The notes: generated by a model from the letters alone, not told the origin. 6,881 bases of DNA from Gammaproteobacteria bacterium (GCA_024511045.1 JANEMG010000119.1:1-6881); one strand, 5' to 3'. Numbered from the stretch's first letter, positions 1-6,713 are shown. Translations and numbers: made by a program.

Positions 1-140
1 AATGAGGCGCTAACGCGCATTTTATTTATATAATTCAATTTGATAGCTTAAGCCTTCGGCATTATCTACCCACAGATATCGCTGAGGAGGCTATAATTTT
101 ATCTATAAAAAATAACCATCAACACAAAATAGGTGCTGCA
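1..140. other. Gene-free AT-rich left flank
   Basis: No coding region is supported here. The stretch lies downstream of the minus-strand helicase gene. It holds a perfect 6-bp AT-only inverted repeat (TTTTAT at 97-102, ATAAAA at 105-110), and the minus strand has a T-run just outside it, so it could be a weak terminator for the helicase transcript. A 4-bp GCGC/GCGC stem with a TAAC loop (7-18) followed by ATTTTATTT could end a plus-strand gene entering from the left, but the stem is short. Neither is strong enough to list as a terminator. Confidence 0.4.
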
Positions 141-2984
141 CTAGCTTTCCTTACGCTTCAGTTCGGCACGTTTTTTAGCAATTTTCTCCTTGAATATTTT
201 TTTATTGTATTTCATTATTTTCGCGGCCCTTTCATTACCTTCTTCAAGCCACCAGCGATCATCGTGTTTATGGCTGAAGGTCAGCTTGTCGAGGGACAGC
301 AAATCATAAATATTGATCCATTCCCCTTCGACCTTGATAGATAGATCAGGATTGAACAGATAGTAACCCCGTTTCAGCCGGTAGAACAGTTTGCGATTGT
401 GTTTGTCGTCCCGGTCAATCTCATTTTTCGACAGAATACTGGACAGATAGGCACGTTTTTTCCGACGTTCCGGAAGTACACTGGCGGGCATGTGTTCGAT
501 GGCATCGATAAAATCCTGGGTGGAGAATGTTCCACCATGATAGATTATTTTTCTGGGTAGAACCCGATAAAACAGCGCTATCATCATATTCAGCATAAAT
601 AATTCCATTTGCCGCTTGTCCAGCTTGATCAGACGGTCACTGACCTTGATGCTCATACTGGTCGGCTCCAGGTTGTCGTAAATAGCGGCAAGCTTTTTGC
701 GCGCGTAGTTGGCATCGCGACCAGCTTGAGACAGGGCAATCTGGAAAGCGGTCAGGCCGTTTTCGTCGACTTTTTCAGTATCAGCCCCCTGTTCGATCAG
801 GGCCTCGATGACCGTTGCATTACCAGTCCATGCGGCGACCATCAACGGTGTCTGGTTGAACAGGTTGCGAAAATCCGGGCCGTACAGGCTGGTTTGCTTG
901 AGTACCGCATCGGGTTTTTTGAAGATGTAGATGGCGTAATGTTTTTGCTGCAGCAACTGCAGACCCTTGTCGGGAGTGAGTGCCGGTTTGAAGTTCGCTT
1001 TGACCAGCGCATTGAGCAACTGGCGGTCTTCATACACCAGTGCATATTCAAACAATTCCAGTTTGGCTTTTTTATTGTTTTCCTCCAGAGCTCTGTGCTT
1101 CAGCTCTTGCAGTGTTTCTCCGGTAATAACCCGCCAGGCAGGTGTTTTTTGCTTGAGAATTTCCTCCCGGATGCGTTCGGCCTGTTCCTGCTTGCCCTGC
1201 AGTTCCAGTTTATGCGCTTCCTGCCGCCAGTCGTCCAGGCTGGAATTACTGTCGGCCAACTGCAGAGTCGCGCGGGCATTCTGCAGGCCCAACAGCTTCA
1301 GAATCCACTGTTCCGGAGTGCGCTCGATCCAGTACAGGTTTTTTACCGCGCGGGTCAACGCCACATACAGGGAATTGATATAGAATTTGTAAATTTCCAG
1401 TGACTTGTCGGTTTTGTCCTTCGCCCGGGAAAAGCTTATGTCCTGCTTCAGGTCTTCGGCGGTGACGCCCTTGCTGATTTCCCGGTAGCGCTGTTCCTCC
1501 TGGGACAGGAAGTTGTACAGAATGATATTGTCGTATTCCAGCCCTTTGGCCTCCTGTATGGTAAACACCAATGGCGTGCTGAAATGCTTCTGTGCCGCGG
1601 GTTTCTGTTCGGCAGTCATGACGATCACGGCAAAACGCGTGGAAGCCTTGGTTTTCTTGTCCAGCTCCTGCCTGATGTGTTCGTTGTCCTGCAGAAAAAC
1701 CACTTCTCCCTGGGTATGCCCGATACTCTTCACCAGATAATGGCTTTCCTTGTCGATGGAGCCGAAGCGGTTGTTTTTGATTTTCAGGATCTTGTTGGCG
1801 ATCTCGGTGACTTGCGGTGAATTGCGGTAATTATTGTTCAAAATGCGGATCAACTGATCCGCACGGCTGAGCCCATCCCTGGTATAAAACAGGCTTTTCA
1901 GCTTCGACCAGGAGAAGAAGTTGGGGTGTACAATCTGGTTGGAATCACCACATAGAATAAAGTCATGGGACTGATAAAGGGATTTGATGACGGCATACAG
2001 CTGGATATTGGTCAAATCCTGAACCTCATCGACGACGACAAAATCATAGCGCGGCTGTATCTTCGGCAGATACTCATGGCTGACGATATTGCTGTCATAG
2101 AGCTTGTTGTCCTGCAGAAAAGCCAGGTATTTCTCGAAAATGTTGTACACGGTATCGCGTTCTTCCCGCAGAAAGATCGATTCCTTGACCCCCAGCCCCA
2201 GGTAGTCCTCCCGGCTCAGCCAGCTTTTATCGGTGGCGGGGCCGGTAATGACGCCGCGGAATTCCTCAAACAGTTTATGGGCATCTTTCAGCTGGCTGCC
2301 CTGTCGATAGCGGCTGAACCACTGCTGGAACCGTTGAAAGTCCACCGCCTTGCCTTCCGGCACATGAATGCTTTCCAGATATTCCTGAAAAGACAGAAAA
2401 TCGACCTGCTGAGCTTCGTTTTCATAGCCGTGCGCGTAATATAAATCACGCGAGTTTTTGACCAGATAGGCCGACTGGGTGACATACAGGACATCACCGA
2501 CGGTCTGCTTCATTTTTTCCAGGGTCAGGGCGGTTTTGCCGCTGCCGGCAGAACCAATAATGACCAGTGGCGGCTGCAGTGTATAAACCTCTTGCTGACT
2601 CTCGTCGAAGGAGATGATCTTGTCCAGCAGATTGAAGGTCTGATGATGATGGTTCACATAGACCAGGGGCTCTTCGCTGACTTCCGCCAGCGTTTCAACC
2701 CGTGGGATTTTGTTTTCATCCAGCGTGCTCGTATGCTGAAGAAAACGGGATTTCTCATAGGCATGGTTTTTGATGTATTCCAGCAGCAAGGCGTAACTCT
2801 GCCCCTGATGCCTGTAAATGGAAAACAGAATCCTGTCATTGCGGTTCAAGCGGGCGCGATAAAGGTTATCGTCCACTTTTTTTACATCCGCCGAGCGGAA
2901 ATCATCGCTCTCCAGAAAGCCGATGAGCTTGTTCAGGCCGGTTATGGTTTTGGCATTGAGTTCGTTATAGAGAAGTACTTGCAT
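141..2984 (-). CDS. RelE-like / superfamily-1 helicase / ankyrin fusion protein
   Basis: This 947-residue protein has several parts. Residues 1-83 resemble a RelE/ParE toxin fold: basic residues K35, K36, R43, R45, R48 and R51 on the predicted strands, then a NHAYEKSRFL ending (73-82) like the usual C-terminal part of the toxins. Residues about 125-560 are a UvrD/Rep-type helicase with all main motifs: Walker A GSAGSGKT (144-151), motif II VVVDEVQDL (316-324), motif III CGDSNQ (345-350), NNYRNSP (384-390), EAKGLEYDNIILYN (478-491) and VALTRA (541-546, arginine finger R545). Residues 580-640 are charged and helical. About 710-770 hold one clear ankyrin repeat (TPLMVAAWTGN) and one weaker. Residues 780-947 are unrecognised and end in a lysine-rich tail. 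The core should be an ATP-driven nucleic-acid translocase; whether the toxin-like part cleaves RNA is unknown. The ATG start matches the toxin fold's first strand, though no strong ribosome site precedes it. It lies 51 bases after egtD. The helicase call is secure, the RelE-like call fairly so. Confidence 0.9.
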   Translation of the reverse strand: MQVLLYNELNAKTITGLNKLIGFLESDDFRSADVKKVDDNLYRARLNRNDRILFSIYRHQGQSYALLLEYIKNHAYEKSRFLQHTSTLDENKIPRVETLAEVSEEPLVYVNHHHQTFNLLDKIISFDESQQEVYTLQPPLVIIGSAGSGKTALTLEKMKQTVGDVLYVTQSAYLVKNSRDLYYAHGYENEAQQVDFLSFQEYLESIHVPEGKAVDFQRFQQWFSRYRQGSQLKDAHKLFEEFRGVITGPATDKSWLSREDYLGLGVKESIFLREERDTVYNIFEKYLAFLQDNKLYDSNIVSHEYLPKIQPRYDFVVVDEVQDLTNIQLYAVIKSLYQSHDFILCGDSNQIVHPNFFSWSKLKSLFYTRDGLSRADQLIRILNNNYRNSPQVTEIANKILKIKNNRFGSIDKESHYLVKSIGHTQGEVVFLQDNEHIRQELDKKTKASTRFAVIVMTAEQKPAAQKHFSTPLVFTIQEAKGLEYDNIILYNFLSQEEQRYREISKGVTAEDLKQDISFSRAKDKTDKSLEIYKFYINSLYVALTRAVKNLYWIERTPEQWILKLLGLQNARATLQLADSNSSLDDWRQEAHKLELQGKQEQAERIREEILKQKTPAWRVITGETLQELKHRALEENNKKAKLELFEYALVYEDRQLLNALVKANFKPALTPDKGLQLLQQKHYAIYIFKKPDAVLKQTSLYGPDFRNLFNQTPLMVAAWTGNATVIEALIEQGADTEKVDENGLTAFQIALSQAGRDANYARKKLAAIYDNLEPTSMSIKVSDRLIKLDKRQMELFMLNMMIALFYRVLPRKIIYHGGTFSTQDFIDAIEHMPASVLPERRKKRAYLSSILSKNEIDRDDKHNRKLFYRLKRGYYLFNPDLSIKVEGEWINIYDLLSLDKLTFSHKHDDRWWLEEGNERAAKIMKYNKKIFKEKIAKKRAELKRKES

Positions 2985-3035
2985 TGTTTCTGTAAGTTGA
3001 GTCCTGTAATCAGACTGTAAAGACGAAGTTACCGG

Positions 3036-4004
3036 TTATTTTTGCACTTGCAGGTAGTGCATGCTGAACAGTTCATCGGCATCGGTCCACACCTGGCCGG
3101 GTTCGAAGCCTGCCTGCCTGGCCAGTTGCTGAAAACCGGCAATACTGTATTTGCAGGAGTTTTCGGTATGGATGGTTTCACCGCTGCGGAAGCGGATGAT
3201 TTCATTGGCTACCCGCACTGTTTGCTCGCCGTCACTGACCAGGTGCATTTCGATGCGCTGTTCACCGGCGTTGTAGAATGCCCGATGCTGAAAACGATCC
3301 AGCTGAAAATCGGCGTCCAGTTCACGATTCAGACGCGCCAGAACATTTTTGTTGAATCCCGCCGTAACCCCCTGGCTGTCGTTGTAGGCGGCCTCCAGAA
3401 TCTCCCGGTCTTTGACCAGGTCGACGCCGATCAGCAGGCTGCCGCCATTATCCAGCAATGCCGCTATTCTGCCAAGCAAGGCAACGGCCTGCCGCGGCGT
3501 GGAATTGCCGATACTGGAACCGGGAAACCAGGCAACGCGGTGACTGTCTTGCAACAACGTAAACGGCCAGTTCCAAGTGGCCGTATAGTCGCCGCAAATG
3601 GCATGTATGGTGAGCCAGGGATAATCTTCCGCCAGGGTCTTTGCCGATTGCAGCAGATGCTCCCGGGAAATGTCCATGGGTACGTACAGCAAGGGCCGCA
3701 GCGCTTCCAGCAGCAACCTGATCTTGACACTGCTGCCGCTGCCCAGCTCCAGCAGCGTCGCATCCTGACCGAGACAGGCGGCAATCTCCGGACCATGGTC
3801 TTTGAGCAGGCCGATTTCCGTGCGCGTCAGATAATATTCCGGAAGCTTGCAGATCGCATCGAACAGCCTGGAACCCTCGGCATCGTAGAAGTATTTCGGC
3901 GCGATGTATTTCCGTTCCGCCAGAAGGCCGGTCAGGATATCCTGACGAAAATCCACTACCGGCATCTGCAGGTCATGGAAGTGTACGGGAGACCGTTTAT
4001 TCAT
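3036..4004 (-). CDS. egtD: L-histidine N(alpha)-methyltransferase EgtD (hercynine synthase)
   Basis: EgtD transfers three methyl groups from S-adenosylmethionine to the alpha-amino group of histidine, giving hercynine, the first committed step of ergothioneine synthesis in the cytoplasm. The 322 residues match the family's usual length of about 320. The SAM-binding motif is LLELGSGSS (84-92), followed by VPMDIS (108-113), the FPGSSIGN loop (160-167) and GGSLLIGVDLVKD (187-199). Residues N167, Y207, M253, E281 and S283 fall within one position of the histidine-binding residues described for mycobacterial EgtD (N166, Y206, M252, E282, S284), so the active site looks intact. The start is the ATG inside an ATGA overlap with the egtB stop, implying translational coupling. 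A weak CGGA ribosome-site-like sequence lies inside the end of egtB. I see no clear terminator after its TAA. Confidence 0.96.
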   Translation of the reverse strand: MNKRSPVHFHDLQMPVVDFRQDILTGLLAERKYIAPKYFYDAEGSRLFDAICKLPEYYLTRTEIGLLKDHGPEIAACLGQDATLLELGSGSSVKIRLLLEALRPLLYVPMDISREHLLQSAKTLAEDYPWLTIHAICGDYTATWNWPFTLLQDSHRVAWFPGSSIGNSTPRQAVALLGRIAALLDNGGSLLIGVDLVKDREILEAAYNDSQGVTAGFNKNVLARLNRELDADFQLDRFQHRAFYNAGEQRIEMHLVSDGEQTVRVANEIIRFRSGETIHTENSCKYSIAGFQQLARQAGFEPGQVWTDADELFSMHYLQVQK

Positions 4005-5275
4005 CGATCATCCGCCAGTCGGATACCCATGAACTGCCAGCGGTTGTGCGGATAAAAGAAATTGCGGTAGGTCTTTCTTATATGTCCTGCCGGCGTCGCG
4101 CAGGATCCGCCGCGCAGCACCATCTGGTTGCACATGAACTTGCCGTTGTATTCACCGATGGCACCCGGCGCCGGCCGATAGCCAGGATAAGGGATATAAG
4201 GACTCTGCGTCCATTCCCAGAGATCGCCGAACTGCTGCAACATGTCATCGCCTGCCGCAGGACGGGGATGAAAACAACCCGATTCCAGAAAATTCCCGCC
4301 GGCAATCCGGCTTTCATCGGCGCTGTACTCCCATTCCATTTCCGTGGGCAGGCGTTTGCCGGCCCAGGCGGCGAAGGCATTGGCTTCATAGTAGCTGACA
4401 TGGCAGACCGGCTGATCTTTGACCAAAGGCTGCAGACCGTGCAGCGTCATGACATGCCATCGATCATCGATTTTCTGCCAGTACAGGGGCGCCTGCCAGG
4501 ATGCTTTCCGGCTGAACGCCCAGCCATCGGACAGCCAGAACAAGGGGTTTTCATAGCCGCCATCATCGATGAACTGCAGATACTCGCCACTGGTCACCAG
4601 GCGGTTTGCCAGAGAGAATGCCGGGATGAGTACCCGGTGCCGCGGAACTTCATTGTCGAAATGAAAGCCACTGCCGGCATACCCGATACCGGTTTCGCTT
4701 TCCGGAAAATCGATCCATTGCAGCGGCGCCGCTTCCTGATTCTCCAGGACAGCGGTTTTTTCCTGGTAAACGGGCTGCAGCGGGTTCTGGGCGAAGATGT
4801 GCTTAATGTCGGTCAGCAGCAATTCCTGATGCTGCTGTTCATGGTTCAGGCCCAGCGTGACCAGTTCCTGCAGCGCGGTGCTATAGGAGTGTTCCGGCAG
4901 TGTTGCCAGCAATGCCGCCATGTGCTCATCGACATAAGCCCGGTAGCGATAGATTTCGGTTACGGATGGCCGTGAAAGAAGCCCCCTGCGGGGACGGGGA
5001 AGGGGCTTGCCAACGCCCTTGTAATAGGAGTTGAAGAGACAGGCAAATTGCTCCTGGTAGGGCTGGTAGCCGGGGAGATACTTCTGCAGGATGAAGGTTT
5101 CGAAAAACCAGCTGACATGGGCAAGATGCCACTTTGGCGGGCTGACATCGTCCATGCTTTGAATGACATAGTCTTCGACGAGCAACGGCTGGCACAGTGC
5201 CTCGGTCTGCTGCCGGATCTGCCGGTAGTGGTCAAAGAGCATGCTTGTGGTGGTGCTGTTGTTGGGACAGAGCAC
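4001..5275 (-). CDS. egtB: Ergothioneine sulfoxide synthase EgtB (non-heme iron)
   Basis: EgtB is an iron enzyme that uses O2 to join the sulfur of cysteine or gamma-glutamylcysteine to the imidazole ring of hercynine as a sulfoxide. The N-terminal DinB-like domain (about 15-170) carries the expected three-histidine iron site: H53 in WHLAH, and H145 and H149 in NHEQQHQE. The C-terminal formylglycine-generating-enzyme-like domain (about 185-424) shows HVSYYEANAFAAWAGKRLPT (292-311), GDLWEWTQSPY (350-360), MVLRGGSCATP (385-395) and a final RWQFMGIRLA. FNSYY (81-85) resembles the adjacent-tyrosine active site described for the cysteine-using Chloracidobacterium enzyme, suggesting free cysteine as donor. 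The length of 424 is normal. The start is uncertain: the first codon given is GTG without a visible ribosome site, and an ATG at codon 12 (5240-5242) would give MLFDHYRQ..., which fits relatives equally well. It overlaps egtD by four bases and follows the DUF427 gene by 59. Confidence 0.96.
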   Translation of the reverse strand: MLCPNNSTTTSMLFDHYRQIRQQTEALCQPLLVEDYVIQSMDDVSPPKWHLAHVSWFFETFILQKYLPGYQPYQEQFACLFNSYYKGVGKPLPRPRRGLLSRPSVTEIYRYRAYVDEHMAALLATLPEHSYSTALQELVTLGLNHEQQHQELLLTDIKHIFAQNPLQPVYQEKTAVLENQEAAPLQWIDFPESETGIGYAGSGFHFDNEVPRHRVLIPAFSLANRLVTSGEYLQFIDDGGYENPLFWLSDGWAFSRKASWQAPLYWQKIDDRWHVMTLHGLQPLVKDQPVCHVSYYEANAFAAWAGKRLPTEMEWEYSADESRIAGGNFLESGCFHPRPAAGDDMLQQFGDLWEWTQSPYIPYPGYRPAPGAIGEYNGKFMCNQMVLRGGSCATPAGHIRKTYRNFFYPHNRWQFMGIRLADDR

Positions 5276-5334
5276 GGGGTGCAGCAGGAACCAGGCCGCC
5301 TGATCTGCAGCCGGAAATCAACCTGGCAACGGGT

Positions 5335-5652
5335 CTATTCGCTGATCTCCACGCCATGCCAGAATGCCACGTAATTCTCGATGTTTTCCGCTGCGGATTT
5401 TGGTACCGGATAATACCAGGCGGCATCCTTGTTGACGGCGCTGCCCACGACGACATCGTAATAGCTGGCCAGCCCTTTCCAGCTGCATACCGTATGGGTG
5501 CCGCTGGCACGCAGAAATTCCCTGTGCACGCTATCGGGCGGGAAATAATGGTTGCCTTCGACGACGATGGTCGCGTCGCTTTCGGCAATGATGGCGTCAT
5601 TCCAGATAGCTTTCATGCGGCAGGAAGTGGATTGTGCGACTGTGGTATTCAT
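5335..5652 (-). CDS. DUF427 domain-containing protein
   Basis: This 105-residue cytoplasmic protein of unknown biochemical function belongs to the DUF427 family. Recognisable blocks are MKAIWNDAIIAES (13-25), VVEGNHYFPPDSV (30-42), THTVCSWKGLASYY (52-65), AAWYYPVPKSAA (77-88) and the closing VAFWHGVEI (95-103). Nearly the whole chain is one small beta-rich domain with no signal peptide or membrane segment. It reads toward egtB with a 59-base gap and no obvious terminator, so it probably shares the ergothioneine transcript, possibly as its first gene. Two starts are possible. The ATG at 5652 has a GGGG run about 13 bases upstream, which is far for a ribosome site. The ATG at 5616 gives the usual family N-terminus MKAIWN but has no purine-rich site. 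C56 in the conserved CSWKG segment is a candidate functional residue. Family assignment is confident; the role is not known. Confidence 0.92.
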   Translation of the reverse strand: MNTTVAQSTSCRMKAIWNDAIIAESDATIVVEGNHYFPPDSVHREFLRASGTHTVCSWKGLASYYDVVVGSAVNKDAAWYYPVPKSAAENIENYVAFWHGVEISE

Positions 5653-5807
5653 TTATAACAAAAAACCCCTGCAGCAGGCCAGTGTTAAATCACCGTCAGT
5701 TCTGCATCCATCGTGTGTCGCATGGCTGATGCGGCATCCCCAGATCCCCGGGCGGAGTCACAGGCCCCCTCCCCAATCTTGCATGGATGCAAAAAATCTA
5801 CAGCCTG
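5653..5807. other. Intergenic region between DUF427 and VIT-like genes
   Basis: This 155-base gap separates two minus-strand genes and should hold the end of the metal unit and the promoter of the DUF427-egtB-egtD unit. It contains a perfect 9-bp inverted repeat (TGCATCCAT at 5703-5711, ATGGATGCA at 5783-5791), a TTGCAT/ATGCAA dyad with a 2-base spacer (5779-5792), and a GATGC-G-GCATC dyad near 5728-5738. The minus strand has four G-runs between about 5745 and 5777. A TTGACA hexamer on the minus strand (5806-5811) lacks a good -10 partner at 16-18 bases. TTATAA sits directly before the upstream DUF427 start, which would make sense as a -10 only if the internal start is used. No promoter or terminator can be called firmly. 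Confidence 0.4.
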
Positions 5808-6389
5808 TCAAAAATTCGCAAACATAATCACCAGCATCGTGACAGTCGCTATGGTCAGCGTCCGCAGCCCCGTCCAAAGCCAGAATTCATTACTGAGACG
5901 ACCCAACAGCACTCCCAGCAAAAAAATAATGAACAGCGCCAGGGCAATGGCAAGCAAAAAAGGCGGAACCGAAAGCTGGATGCCGGATTCGGCAAGCCAA
6001 AGCGGTGTAATGATAATCAGCGACACGCCCAACGGAGCAAAGCCATTGATCATCGCCACAAAAACAGGCACCAGGCGACTGGCTCTGCCATAATCGGAAT
6101 TGCCGAGATCGGATAACAAAGCCCGCTCCAATTCCTGTAATTCTTTTTGTCTTTCCGCCACCTCACTGAGATAGGCACTGCTCAAACCACTCATGCACAA
6201 CGCTACGGCGGCGCTTAAACAGGCGGTAATGGCGACGCTATAACTGACATTGGCGCTTTGCTGGAATCCCACCATCAGACCCAGCATAGTCAGTGCGCCA
6301 TCGAATCCGTTGGTGACAAAATAGCGTCTGGCGATACCACTGGCGCGTCCGATGTGAATATGCAGTCGTTTGAAACCGTCAAGCCACAT
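5808..6389 (-). CDS. VIT1/CCC1-like membrane protein, putative Fe/Mn transporter
   Basis: This 193-residue integral membrane protein has about five predicted membrane segments, near residues 28-43, 48-70, 105-132, 142-165 and 170-191. The RRYFVTNGFDGALTMLGLMVG stretch (21-41) is the hallmark first helix of the vacuolar iron transporter (VIT1/CCC1) superfamily. D30 in it and M66 in helix 2 are spaced almost as the ion-binding D43 and M80 of the eucalyptus VIT1. The charged stretch SEVAERQKELQELE (75-88) after helix 2 corresponds to the family's cytosolic metal-binding helical region, although it is short. It most resembles the small prokaryotic branch common in archaea. Likely role: export or sequestration of divalent Fe or Mn across the inner membrane, inferred from the family. 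The ATG overlaps the DUF211 stop by one base (TGATG), so translation is probably coupled. No clear ribosome site of its own is visible. Confidence 0.85.
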   Translation of the reverse strand: MWLDGFKRLHIHIGRASGIARRYFVTNGFDGALTMLGLMVGFQQSANVSYSVAITACLSAAVALCMSGLSSAYLSEVAERQKELQELERALLSDLGNSDYGRASRLVPVFVAMINGFAPLGVSLIIITPLWLAESGIQLSVPPFLLAIALALFIIFLLGVLLGRLSNEFWLWTGLRTLTIATVTMLVIMFANF

Positions 6390-6673
6390 CAGGACTGATC
6401 GCCAGGTGCATGGCAGGCATCATTATCCACGTCCACTTCATCGATGCTGTGCAGCGTACCCCCCAGTTCCATGATGCAGGTGGTGATCTCTGCAAAATCG
6501 ATATCGTCTCCCTCGACGATGACAATGATGGTTTCGGTTTTTTCATCAACCTCGATGACCTTCAGTTTGATGCGGTTCCGTTCATTCCTGTCTGCCAGGG
6601 CGGTCGCAAAATCCACGGCGTTGGGTTGATGTGGTTTCAATACGTCCAGTACGAGTCGTTTAATGCGGGCCAT
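6389..6673 (-). CDS. DUF211 domain-containing protein
   Basis: This 94-residue soluble protein matches DUF211, a family best known from archaea, with a ferredoxin-like fold and oligomeric ring structures in solved members; its biochemical function is not established. Family blocks are MARIKRLVLDVLKPH (1-15), the acidic strand segment KLKVIEVDEKTETIIVIVEG (36-55), DIDFAEITTCIMELGG (57-72) and the closing HSIDEVDVD (75-83). A short tail beyond the usual end adds acidic residues, C87 and H88, which might bind metal. The ATG start gives the exact family N-terminus and is preceded on the minus strand by a weak GAGA ribosome-site-like sequence. It is the first gene of a two-gene unit with the VIT-like transporter downstream, suggesting it senses, buffers or gates metal for the transporter; this is inferred from context. 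Confidence 0.9.
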   Translation of the reverse strand: MARIKRLVLDVLKPHQPNAVDFATALADRNERNRIKLKVIEVDEKTETIIVIVEGDDIDFAEITTCIMELGGTLHSIDEVDVDNDACHAPGDQS

Positions 6674-6694
6674 GCTATCTCTACAGTCTGTTTT

Positions 6695-6713
6695 GGTAAT
6701 GATTATAACCCTG
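6695..6713. promoter_or_regulatory. Candidate Fur box overlapping a -10 hexamer of the DUF211-VIT unit
   Basis: Aligned by eye to the 19-base classical Fur consensus (GATAATGATAATCATTATC), this site agrees at 12 of 19 positions, with an unbroken TAATGAT core. It forms an imperfect dyad GGTAAT-GATT-ATAACC. On the minus strand it contains a perfect TATAAT (6702-6707), about 29 bases before the DUF211 start codon, suitable for a -10 element. No convincing -35 hexamer lies 16-18 bases further upstream. An iron repressor bound here would block the promoter. That the downstream gene is a VIT-type metal transporter makes this plausible, but it is a prediction. Confidence 0.45.

Noticed and set aside
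92..97. TATAAT on the plus strand after a GAGGAGG sequence, as a promoter or small gene
   Set aside because: No -35 element at a suitable distance, and no start codon follows the purine-rich site at ribosome-binding spacing.
609..1403. Plus-strand open frame of 264 codons opposite the helicase gene
   Set aside because: Glutamine- and phenylalanine-rich product with no motif, opposite a frame with clear helicase and ankyrin sequence.
3042..4055. Long plus-strand open frame antisense to egtD
   Set aside because: It is the complement of a well-conserved enzyme gene, has no recognisable domain, and its composition fits a codon-bias shadow.
4046..4975. Long plus-strand open frame antisense to egtB
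   Set aside because: It mirrors the intact egtB reading frame and shows no family motif; a shadow.
5806..5811. TTGACA on the minus strand as the -35 of the DUF427-egt promoter
   Set aside because: No -10-like hexamer at 16-18 bases, and it overlaps the stop codon of the upstream gene; likely chance.
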